DNA of 8,016 nt from Gammaproteobacteria bacterium (GTDB lineage Bacteria; Pseudomonadota; Gammaproteobacteria; Steroidobacterales; Steroidobacteraceae): NCBI GenBank assembly GCA_029857655.1, contig JAOUGR010000082.1, positions 1-8,016 on the forward strand, written 5' to 3'. This document shows, piece by piece, positions 1 through 6,349 of this stretch. The notes under the pieces are model-generated. The model made no database searches. It had not been told where the DNA came from and worked only from the letters and a program-made list of their open reading frames with translations. The position numbers were made by a program, and so were the translations under genes. How positions within the stretch are numbered: position 1 is the stretch's first letter; every line of letters starts with the position of its first letter.

Positions 1-1772
1 AGGATCGACGGTAGTGCCAGCGGCAACCTGATGCGGAACAGAATCTGCACCCGCGTTGCACCCATGGCCGTTGCCGCTTCGACGACACCGGGATCCACCT
101 CGCGGATACCAAGCGCGGTGTAGCGGATCGCAGGCGCCAGCGCATAGAGGATGATTGCAAACATCGCGGTGAAATCGCCGACGCGGAACAGCATCACCAC
201 CGGTATCAGGTACACGAAGCTTGGCAGCGTCTGCAACGTGTCGATCACGACTTCGACGAATTGCCAGAGTCGGGGCCGCGTGCCGGATGCGATCCCGATC
301 GGCACGCCCATTGCAACTGCCAGCAGTACGGAAACGCCGGTCAGATACACCGACACTATCGCAGGCTGCCACAGCCCGGTGAAGGCGATCGACAGCAAAA
401 AGACGCCGGCGATGATTGCCCGCCGCAACCCTGCAATGGAAAACGCAGCGACAATCACGCAAAACACGACGAATGGCCAGGGCTGCGCCAGCAGGAAACG
501 CTTGACCGGAATCATGAACTTGAGAAGGATCGCGGTCTTGACCGCCTCGAAGGTGTCGAAGTAATTGACGTTGAGCCACTCCACCAGGTTGTCCCAGAAA
601 ACGCCCGTCGAAAGCATCCAGGGCTCCGGGTAGTGCCGCAGCGCTTCGATTTTCAGCGCCGCCAGCCAGAGTGCAATGACGACACCGAGCAGCACCCACC
701 GATACCTGAGCGCGCCGCGACGGTGCACTTCGAGTGCGCGTTTCGCATAGGCCTGGCTGACCCGATCAAGGGTGATTGCGAGCACGACAATCGCGGTACC
801 GGCCTCGAGGCCCCCGCCAATGTCGAGTTGGCGGAGTGAAGCGAGCACATCGTAGCCCAGGCCGCCCGCCCCGATCATGGACGCGATGATCACCATGTTG
901 AGCGACAGCATGATGACCTGGTTGACCCCGGTCATCAGTGGCGCCCTCGCGGCCGGGATCATGACCTTGGCAATGAGCTGCCGCGGCGTACATCCCGCCA
1001 TGCGTCCGGCCTCCACGAGTTCGGTCGGCACCGCAGACAGTGCGAGCAAGGTCACTCGCGCCATCGGCGGCAAGGCGTACAGGATCGTCGCCAGCAGTGC
1101 AGCCACCGGACCGAAGCCGAACAGGAACAGGATCGGGAGGAGATACGCGAAGATCGGCACCGTCTGCATCGCATCGAGGATCGGAGTCAACGCCTTGTGA
1201 AACCGCGCCGAGCGGTGCCCGGCGATCCCGAGCAACAGGCCGCCAACGACGCCAAAGGGGACGGCGATGACGATCGCTGCAAACGTCTGCATCGCGCTGT
1301 GCCACTGCCCGAAGACGACGAGATAGACGATGGACCCGGCAGCCAGTACCGCCAGACGAACGCCGCCCGCATGCAGGGCGATGGCGCTTGCGGCCAGCAG
1401 CGCCGCCAGCCAGGGCAGCGGCGGCATCAGCTCGACCGCCGCCGAACCATGCCCCTGCGTGAACCCGCGCGCGAATATTGCCGTCGCCAGCGCCAGTGGC
1501 TGGTCGAGGAGGTAGGCGACGAACCTGGTCGCCTCGCTGAATGTGAACAGGCCGAAATTGGCAGTCTCGACCAGCCATTTCATGGCCGCCGAGATGCCCG
1601 CCTGTACCGGCAGCCAGTGCTCGCGCGGCAGATCCAGCGTCCAGGCGGGTGGTTTTGCGGCATGCAGGTATGCGAAAGCGAAAGCAATGACCAAGGCGCT
1701 GAACCAGAATGCGCGCATCCACGCTGAGGTGAGCCCCGCTGGTGCCGCAATTTTCCGGGCGGCCGACTGCAT
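1..1772 (-). CDS. Fused two-domain ProW-like ABC transporter permease (partial, 3' end outside window)
   Basis: Inner-membrane permease of a quaternary-amine/compatible-solute ABC importer. It should form the translocation pore for solute delivered by the binding protein encoded two genes upstream. My translation from the ATG at 1772-1770 is open for 590 codons and continues past the window edge. The sequence contains two copies of the binding-protein-dependent permease core. Copy 1 has QTVPIFAYLLPILFLFGFG near residues 203-221 and an EAA loop (EAGRMAGCTPRQLIAKVMIP) near 254-273. Copy 2 has QTLPSFVYLIPVVMLFRVG near 514-532 and an EAA loop (EAATAMGATRVQILFRIRLP) near 565-584. The copies are about 311 residues apart. 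Classical ProW has one such domain and works as a dimer, so one fused chain may supply both halves of the pore. The start shares one base with the ATPase stop (TGATG), which implies translational coupling. The family call is strong. The exact substrate is inferred only. Confidence 0.9.
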   Translation of the reverse strand, partial: MQSAARKIAAPAGLTSAWMRAFWFSALVIAFAFAYLHAAKPPAWTLDLPREHWLPVQAGISAAMKWLVETANFGLFTFSEATRFVAYLLDQPLALATAIFARGFTQGHGSAAVELMPPLPWLAALLAASAIALHAGGVRLAVLAAGSIVYLVVFGQWHSAMQTFAAIVIAVPFGVVGGLLLGIAGHRSARFHKALTPILDAMQTVPIFAYLLPILFLFGFGPVAALLATILYALPPMARVTLLALSAVPTELVEAGRMAGCTPRQLIAKVMIPAARAPLMTGVNQVIMLSLNMVIIASMIGAGGLGYDVLASLRQLDIGGGLEAGTAIVVLAITLDRVSQAYAKRALEVHRRGALRYRWVLLGVVIALWLAALKIEALRHYPEPWMLSTGVFWDNLVEWLNVNYFDTFEAVKTAILLKFMIPVKRFLLAQPWPFVVFCVIVAAFSIAGLRRAIIAGVFLLSIAFTGLWQPAIVSVYLTGVSVLLAVAMGVPIGIASGTRPRLWQFVEVVIDTLQTLPSFVYLIPVVMLFRVGDFTAMFAIILYALAPAIRYTALGIREVDPGVVEAATAMGATRVQILFRIRLPLALPSI

Positions 1773-2815
1773 CAATGCTCGCGCAAGCCTGCGCCCACGA
1801 AGACAGCCATGATCGCCGCGCGATCCACCAGGCCAATGACGCGCCCATTCTCGATTACTGCAAACGGCAGGTCGGCTGCTTCGAGCGCCGCAGCAAAGTC
1901 ACAGACCTTGGTGTCGGCATCGATATTGCCGGCGACCTGGGGCATGTCGGCGGCGGTTCGCATAATTGCCCGCGCGGACAATATCCTTGCGCGCGGCGCC
2001 TCGCGAGTGAAGTTTGCCACGTATTCATCGGCCGGGGAGACGATCAGTTCCTCGGCAGTGCCGACCTGGACGATCCGGCCGTCGCGCATGATCGCAATGC
2101 GGTCGGCGAGCCGGATCGCTTCGTCGAAATCATGCGTGATGAAAACGATCGTCTTCTTGAGCAATCCCTGCAGGCGAATGAATTCATTCTGCATCTCGCG
2201 TCGGATCAGGGGGTCCAGCGCCGAGAAGGGTTCATCCAGAAACCACAATTCCGGGCCGACGGCGAGTGAGCGGGCGATCCCAACCCGCTGCTGCTGGCCG
2301 CCGGAAAGCTCGCGCGGCAGGTAGTACTCGCGATCCTGAAGTCCCACGAGATCGATCATTTCCCGCGCGCGAGCCTCGCGCGCTGATCGCTCGACGCCCT
2401 GGATCGCGAGTGGAAACGCCACGTTGTCGAGCACGGAAAGGTGCGGCAGGAGCGCGAAGTTCTGGAACACCATGCCCATGCGGTGACGCCGGATCTCGAT
2501 CAGCTCCTTCTCCGGCACCGCAAGGAGATCGCGGCCGTCGAACAGGATCTGGCCCGCCGTGGGCTCAACCAGGCGCGAGAGGCAACGGACGAGTGTCGAT
2601 TTTCCAGAGCCTGAGAGGCCCATGATGACGAAGATCTCGCCGGCACGAACGTCGATACTGACATCGGCGACGGCGGCAATCAGGCCGGCGCTGCGAATTT
2701 CCTCCGGTGTGGGCGGTACCGCGCGCGCGCGCAGGAAATTGCCTGCGGCCTCACCATATAGCTTCCAGACGGAGCGACACGAGAGCTTGTTCGCGGCGTC
2801 TGGCAAAAGCGTCAC
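1772..2815 (-). CDS. ProV/OpuAA-like ATP-binding protein of compatible-solute ABC importer
   Basis: Cytoplasmic ATPase of 347 residues that powers the importer. All ABC motifs are intact: Walker A GLSGSGKST at 66-74, Q-loop glutamine Q118 (VFQNFALLPH), signature LSGGQQQR from 170, Walker B LWFLDE at 190-195 and switch histidine H228 (FITHDFDEA). The N-terminal extension before the ABC core and the PADEYVANFTREAPRARIL stretch near 261-279 are typical of the glycine betaine/proline (QAT) subfamily. The last 70 or so residues look like a single CBS-type module (AVIENGRVIGLVDRAAIM, 319-336). ProV proteins of about 400 residues carry a CBS pair, so ionic-strength sensing may differ here. The start is a GTG with AGGA four bases upstream. 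It lies 74 bases downstream of the binding-protein gene and overlaps the permease start by one base. ChoV-, OpuA- and TmoV-type relatives cannot be separated by eye. Confidence 0.93.
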   Translation of the reverse strand: MTLLPDAANKLSCRSVWKLYGEAAGNFLRARAVPPTPEEIRSAGLIAAVADVSIDVRAGEIFVIMGLSGSGKSTLVRCLSRLVEPTAGQILFDGRDLLAVPEKELIEIRRHRMGMVFQNFALLPHLSVLDNVAFPLAIQGVERSAREARAREMIDLVGLQDREYYLPRELSGGQQQRVGIARSLAVGPELWFLDEPFSALDPLIRREMQNEFIRLQGLLKKTIVFITHDFDEAIRLADRIAIMRDGRIVQVGTAEELIVSPADEYVANFTREAPRARILSARAIMRTAADMPQVAGNIDADTKVCDFAAALEAADLPFAVIENGRVIGLVDRAAIMAVFVGAGLREH

Positions 2816-2819
2816 GGAA

Positions 2820-2823
2820 TCCT
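2820..2823 (-). promoter_or_regulatory. Ribosome binding site for the ATPase gene (supports its GTG start)
   Basis: On the minus strand AGGA (2823-2820) precedes the GTG at 2815-2813 by four bases. No other start in the frame nearby combines a Shine-Dalgarno-like motif with a full N-terminal region, so this supports GTG initiation. Confidence 0.6.
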
Positions 2824-2826
2824 GAT

Positions 2827-2860
2827 GAGGTGGTCTCGCCTACACGGACGAAACCGCCTC
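2827..2860. other. Intercistronic imperfect inverted repeat (hairpin) between binding-protein and ATPase genes
   Basis: The arms GAGGTGGTCTCG (2827-2838) and CGAAACCGCCTC (2849-2860) are near-perfect inverted complements around a 10-base loop. In the minus-strand mRNA they form a 12-position stem with one C/A mismatch and one G-U wobble. The stem starts about 30 bases past the binding-protein stop codon and ends three bases before the AGGA of the ATPase gene. No U-tract follows it, so it is a poor intrinsic terminator. A hairpin here could protect the binding-protein mRNA from 3' decay or damp translation of the ATPase. Either would give more binding protein than transporter, as is common for ABC importers. 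The structure is seen in the sequence; its role is inferred. Confidence 0.6.
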
Positions 2861-2889
2861 GCCGCAGAACAGTGCGAATATCCCCGCGC

Positions 2890-3837
2890 TTACTTGGCGA
2901 TCCAGGCTTGCCAACGAGGCTCGTTTGCCGTCATCCAGGCAGCGACGACATCTTCGACTTTCTTGCCATCGAGATCGACCTGGGTGATCAAGCCACCCAT
3001 CTCGTCGTTGTCCATCTTGAAGTTCTTGATCGTCTGGTAGGCGCCCGGCCACTTGTCCTTGAGGCCCGCCCACGCCGCGATCCAGATCGGGCCGCGTGGC
3101 TTGCCACAATCATGGGTCGCATTGGGGTTGAGGCCCCACGCCGGATCGGTGTAGCAGGCTTTCTCGTATTTCGGGAACTCCACCCATTCGCCCTTGAACT
3201 TGAGCGGCGCCCAATGCGGCGCATATACCCAGAGCAGAACCGGCGCCTTGCGCTGATAGGCCGATTCCAGCTCGGCAAAGAGCGCGGCATCGGTGCCGGC
3301 ATGGACGATTTCGAACGGCATGTCGAGCGCCGCGATGCGCTCCTCGTCGAAGCCGCCCCAGGTCACGGGCGCGCCGAGATACCGGCCCTTCGGTGCCGTT
3401 TCCGGCGTCGAAAATGCCGCCGCGCAGCCCTTGAGGGCTTCCCAATCAGGCAGCCCCGGGCACTGCTCCTTCATGTATGCGGGATACCACCACTCCTCGA
3501 TGGCGAGAAACCCGGTTTCGCCAAGGTTTTCCACCTTGCCGGTGGCGACCGCTTCGTCCAGGGCTTCCTGGCCGGTGGTTGCCCAGATTTCCATCGCGAC
3601 ATGCAGATCACCCGTTTTCAACCCGGCGAACTGCGCAAGATAGTCGGCCGGCACGTATTCGACCGGATAGCCCGCCTTCTCCAGCACCGAGCCCATGATC
3701 CGCGTGGTGATGAGCTGCCCGGTCCAGTCGTGCAGCGTCAGCTTGATCGGCTCCTTGCTCTTGGCGCAATTGGCCAATGGAAGGACCAGCACGGCGAGCA
3801 CGACGGCGAAAGCAATGGTCTTCAGACGCTGATTCAT
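2890..3837 (-). CDS. OpuAC/ProX-type periplasmic substrate-binding protein for a quaternary-amine type solute
   Basis: Extracytoplasmic receptor of the ABC importer, 315 residues, first gene of the operon. The frame stays open upstream of 3837, but this ATG places a clean signal sequence at the N-terminus: basic MNQRLK, a hydrophobic run at 8-21, then LANC with Cys24. The LANC site resembles a lipobox, although Asn before Cys is atypical, so lipid attachment is uncertain. The mature part shows OpuAC-family hallmarks: HDWTGQ (W38), AMEIWATTG (W85), EEWWYP (W116/W117), LLWVYAPHW (W203, W209) and a C-terminal WMTANEPRWQAWIAK. Such tryptophans form the aromatic cage that binds quaternary ammonium groups in this family. 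The matching of particular residues to the cage is inferred. Glycine betaine, proline betaine, choline or trimethylamine N-oxide are possible ligands. Cys126/Cys138 and Cys228/Cys244 could form disulfides. The ribosome binding site is weak (a G-rich stretch 10 or so bases upstream). Confidence 0.9.
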   Translation of the reverse strand: MNQRLKTIAFAVVLAVLVLPLANCAKSKEPIKLTLHDWTGQLITTRIMGSVLEKAGYPVEYVPADYLAQFAGLKTGDLHVAMEIWATTGQEALDEAVATGKVENLGETGFLAIEEWWYPAYMKEQCPGLPDWEALKGCAAAFSTPETAPKGRYLGAPVTWGGFDEERIAALDMPFEIVHAGTDAALFAELESAYQRKAPVLLWVYAPHWAPLKFKGEWVEFPKYEKACYTDPAWGLNPNATHDCGKPRGPIWIAAWAGLKDKWPGAYQTIKNFKMDNDEMGGLITQVDLDGKKVEDVVAAWMTANEPRWQAWIAK

Positions 3838-4042
3838 GGCGACACCCACCCCCGGCTTTGCGGAGTTTTGTTTATGCTGCGGACTTTCAGGGTCCGCGGA
3901 CTGTACAGGGACTGTCAACCTGATGACGGGTAAATGGTAGCACAGGATTTGTCCGGTTCCGCAGCGTGAACTCAGTCTGAACCACGGTGGCGCCCCGGGG
4001 GCAAGCCATGGATGGCCCGGGTGGCTGCGGAAGGCCCGGAAT
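3838..4042. promoter_or_regulatory. Divergent control region between ABC operon and phosphatase/DASS pair
   Basis: These 205 bases separate two divergent transcription units, so at least one promoter for each is expected here. A perfect 10-base palindrome GTCCGCGGAC (3892-3901) abuts a perfect 8-base palindrome CTGTACAG (3901-3908). GGACTGT occurs twice, at 3898-3904 and 3909-3915, 11 bases apart (about one helical turn), and a near copy GGACTTT lies at 3881-3887. This cluster could be an operator. A consensus TTGACA hexamer is on the minus strand (3918-3913), but I found no good -10 hexamer 16-18 bases downstream. Exact promoters therefore cannot be assigned. Confidence 0.4.
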
Positions 4043-4873
4043 ATGCGATTCGGCGAGGCCGTCCAGATGACCGAAGAACAACTTGGGCAATTGCTGCAAA
4101 CCGCTGTGGACGCCGCACTGGTCGCGTCGGTCTGCATCAAGAAATACTTCGGCAGCCAGTCGCTCTGCGTGAAGCAAAAACAGGACGGGTCGCCGGTGAC
4201 GCTGGCCGATCAGGAGGCCGAATCCCTGATTCGCGTCCATCTCCTGTCCAAGGCTTCGGCCGGCCCGCTGGATATCCTGGGTGAAGAGCAGGGGCTCACG
4301 GGACAGGGGACCCGCTGGCGTTGGACCGTGGATCCCATTGATGGCACTCGCTCCTTCGTTCATGGCGTTCCGCTCTTCGGAACGATGATCGCCTTGCAGG
4401 ACATGCAGGATGAGCGCCCGGTATTGGGCGTCATTCACCTGCCCGTGCTCGGACTCACCTATGCCGGCGCGAGGGGGCAGGGAGTCACTTGCAATGGAAA
4501 GCCCCTGCGGATTCCCGACAGCGTACCGATCGACGACGCGATCATCGGCACGGGCGATATCGCCCAATTCGTCGCCGCAAATCGATACGAGGATTTCCGC
4601 CGGCTGTCAGTGATGCATGGCTACGTGCGCGGCTACACGGATTGCTTTGGTCACGGCCTGGTTGTCAGCGGCGCGCTCGGTGCAATGATGGATCCCGCCC
4701 TGAACCCCTGGGATATCCTGCCAACCCAGGCCTTGATCGAAGAAGCGGGCGGGATGATCCTGTTGTTCCCCTCTCGAGTGCCCGGCAAAGTGGACTCACT
4801 GTTCGGCAACCGCGCGCTGGTCCGGCATCTCGCCCGGGAACTTTCCTTTTGCGGCCCGACAACGCACCGTTGA
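4043..4873 (+). CDS. hisN: Inositol-monophosphatase-family phosphatase, probable histidinol-phosphatase (HisN type)
   Basis: Mg2+-dependent cytoplasmic phosphomonoesterase of 276 residues, close to the usual family length. The metal-site motifs are in order: DGSPVTLAD at 48-56, GEE at 80-82, DPIDGTRSF at 97-105 (metal ligands D97 and D100) and the C-terminal WD at 223-224 followed by EEAGG. The DPIDGTRSF...PLFGTMIAL pattern matches the HisN branch, which hydrolyses L-histidinol phosphate to histidinol in histidine synthesis. True inositol monophosphatases usually read DPLDGTTNF. Two starts are plausible. The ATG at 4043 has GGAAGG eight bases upstream, and the ATG at 4067 (residue 9) has GAGG eight bases upstream and begins nearer the conserved domain. 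No other histidine-pathway gene is visible. The next gene overlaps its stop by four bases, so the two should be co-transcribed. The family is certain; the exact substrate is less so. Confidence 0.88.
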   Translation: MRFGEAVQMTEEQLGQLLQTAVDAALVASVCIKKYFGSQSLCVKQKQDGSPVTLADQEAESLIRVHLLSKASAGPLDILGEEQGLTGQGTRWRWTVDPIDGTRSFVHGVPLFGTMIALQDMQDERPVLGVIHLPVLGLTYAGARGQGVTCNGKPLRIPDSVPIDDAIIGTGDIAQFVAANRYEDFRRLSVMHGYVRGYTDCFGHGLVVSGALGAMMDPALNPWDILPTQALIEEAGGMILLFPSRVPGKVDSLFGNRALVRHLARELSFCGPTTHR

Positions 4874-6318
4874 CTTCCGCGCCGCAGATTCCGGCCGAAG
4901 CGCCCGCCGGCGAGTCACGGCGGCTCTTGTGGCGCTGGGCGCTGGTCGTCGGCATAGCCATCGCCATACTCGCCGCCGGTCCCCCTGCCGGCATCACGCC
5001 GCAGGGCTGGCGGCTGCTCGCCATATTCGTCGCGACCATCGCCGCTTCCATCGTGCGGCCTGCACCGATGGGCGCGGTGGTCTTCATTGCTGTTTGCGTG
5101 CTCGCATTCACCGGCACCATGACGCCCGCTGATGCGCTCGCTGGCTACGCCGACCCGATCGTCTGGCTGGTTCTCTGTGCCTTCATGATCTCTCGCGCCG
5201 TCACCAAGACGGGCCTTGGCCGGCGAATCGCATTCGGGTTCATCAAGCTGCTGGGCAATCGCTCGTTGGGCCTGGCATACGCCCTTGTTGCAACCGACAC
5301 GGTGCTCGCATCCATCGTGCCGTCCAACGCCGCGCGGGCGGGCGGCATCGTGTTCCCCGTCGCACGCAGCGTCGCGGAAGCTTATGACTCTACGCCGGGC
5401 AAGACGCGGCGGCGGCTCGGCGCTTTCCTGATGAAGGCCGTTTACCAGGCCGACGTCGTCGCCTGCGCCATGTTCCTGACCGGTCAGGCATCCAACGTCA
5501 TTATCGCGAAATTTGCGCTGAGCGCCGGCGGCATCGAATTGACCTACGCCACCTGGTTCATCGGTGGCGTGGTCCCGGGCATCTTGTCGCTGCTGCTGGT
5601 CGTGTACCTGATCTACCGCATCTATCCGCCCGAAATCACGCACACACCGCGTGCCACGCAGCTCGCACGCGAAGAACTGGCGCGCATGGGCCCGATGTCG
5701 CGTCCTGAACGCATCATGCTGGCGGTGTTCGTGCTGGTCGCCGGGCTGTGGATTACGACCGCCTGGCACCATCTCCCCTACACCGTCGTGGCGCTCTTCG
5801 GTGTCAGCGCGTTGCTGCTGACAAATGTGCTTTCCTGGGACGATGTCCTGAGCGACCGGTCAGCCTGGGACACTTTTATATGGTACGGCGGGCTCGTGCA
5901 CATGGCCGAGGCGCTGGGCGACACCGGCGTCACACGTCAGTTTGCGGAATTCTCCGCCGGGATCACCGCCGGCTGGGGCTGGGAGATCGCCCTCGTCGTC
6001 CTGCTCCTGATCTATTTCTACGCTCACTACGGCTTCGCGAGCATAACGGCCCACGTCACGGCCATGTACATCCCCTTCCTGGTCGTGATGCTCGCCGCCG
6101 GCGCACCGCCCTTTCTCGCGGTGCTGGGGCTCGCCTACGCATCCAACCTGCAGGCTTCCCTGACCCATTACGGAACAACGCCGGCGCCGATCTATTTCGG
6201 TTCAGGCTATGTCACGCAGCGCGAATGGTGGACCATCGGGTTCCTGATGTCGCTGGTCACGCTGTCAATCTGGGGGACCGTGGGACTGGCGTGGTGGAAA
6301 CTGCTCGGCTGGTGGTGA
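4870..6318 (+). CDS. DASS-family (SLC13-like, CitT-type) anion symporter
   Basis: Polytopic inner-membrane carrier of the divalent anion:Na+ symporter family. Members move dicarboxylates, citrate/tartrate, 2-oxoglutarate or sulfate, some as symporters and some as exchangers. With the TTG at 4870 it is 482 residues, the normal DASS length, with about 11-13 hydrophobic segments. It has the two family hallmarks: SNAARAGGIVFPVARS at 152-167 (first substrate loop, usually SNT or SNA) and LTHYGTTPAPIYFGSGYV at 431-448. The YAHYGFASITAHVTAMYIP segment at 384-402 also matches CitT/SodiT relatives. The frame stays open far upstream into the phosphatase gene, but that part is a shadow. No in-frame ATG precedes the first membrane segment. 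The TTG overlaps the phosphatase stop (TTGA) and suits translational coupling. A second TTG at 4927 would remove 19 residues. The ion preference and substrate cannot be read from sequence alone; a carboxylate is most likely. Confidence 0.88.
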   Translation: MTSAPQIPAEAPAGESRRLLWRWALVVGIAIAILAAGPPAGITPQGWRLLAIFVATIAASIVRPAPMGAVVFIAVCVLAFTGTMTPADALAGYADPIVWLVLCAFMISRAVTKTGLGRRIAFGFIKLLGNRSLGLAYALVATDTVLASIVPSNAARAGGIVFPVARSVAEAYDSTPGKTRRRLGAFLMKAVYQADVVACAMFLTGQASNVIIAKFALSAGGIELTYATWFIGGVVPGILSLLLVVYLIYRIYPPEITHTPRATQLAREELARMGPMSRPERIMLAVFVLVAGLWITTAWHHLPYTVVALFGVSALLLTNVLSWDDVLSDRSAWDTFIWYGGLVHMAEALGDTGVTRQFAEFSAGITAGWGWEIALVVLLLIYFYAHYGFASITAHVTAMYIPFLVVMLAAGAPPFLAVLGLAYASNLQASLTHYGTTPAPIYFGSGYVTQREWWTIGFLMSLVTLSIWGTVGLAWWKLLGWW

Positions 6319-6329
6319 CCCGGTTTCCT

Positions 6330-6349
6330 GTCGCGCCTCAGCGCGCGAC
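6330..6349. other. Short GC hairpin at the convergent ends of the DASS and nucleoside-permease genes
   Basis: GTCGCGC (6330-6336) and GCGCGAC (6343-6349) form a perfect 7-base-pair stem with a six-base loop that contains the stop codon of the minus-strand gene. The two genes converge with only 19 bases between them. Neither strand shows a U-tract after the stem, so a classical intrinsic terminator is not supported. It may still contribute to bidirectional termination or 3'-end protection. Confidence 0.35.

Noticed and set aside
766..1848. Minus-strand open frame of 360 codons over the permease
   Set aside because: It is the wrong frame of the same strand. The frame starting at 1772 carries both permease cores and EAA loops; this one is Arg/Gly-rich and featureless.
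2719..2732. Alternating CG run (possible Z-DNA or repeat) inside the ATPase gene
   Set aside because: It is short and lies in coding sequence of a GC-rich genome, where such runs arise from Arg/Ala codons by chance.
3913..3918. TTGACA (minus strand) as a complete sigma-70 promoter for the ABC operon
   Set aside because: The hexamer is perfect, but the bases 16-18 positions downstream (GGACCC region) do not resemble a -10 element. It is kept only as part of the control region.
2707..3933. Long plus-strand open frame (408 codons) antisense to the binding-protein and ATPase genes
   Set aside because: It is opposite two genes with complete family motifs. Its translation is rich in Arg, Pro and Gly without recognisable motifs, as expected for a GC-rich shadow frame.
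3838..4140. N-terminal extension of the binding protein beyond the ATG at 3837
   Set aside because: The frame is open further upstream, but the signal sequence begins exactly at MNQRLK. An extension of about 100 residues before it would run through the intergenic region and into the divergent phosphatase gene.
4489..4869. Upstream extension of the DASS gene into the phosphatase gene
   Set aside because: The extra 127 residues are low-complexity Arg/Pro-rich shadow sequence of the phosphatase. DASS proteins of about 480 residues match a start at 4870.
4043..4873. CysQ-type 3'-phosphoadenosine-5'-phosphate phosphatase working with a sulfate-type DASS carrier
   Set aside because: This would have explained the gene pair, but the active-site motif reads DPIDGTRSF with PLFGT after it, which is HisN-like. 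CysQ typically reads DPLDGTKEF.
6319..6349. Intrinsic terminator between the convergent DASS and nupG genes
   Set aside because: A 7-base-pair stem exists but there is no T-run on either strand, so only a hairpin is reported.
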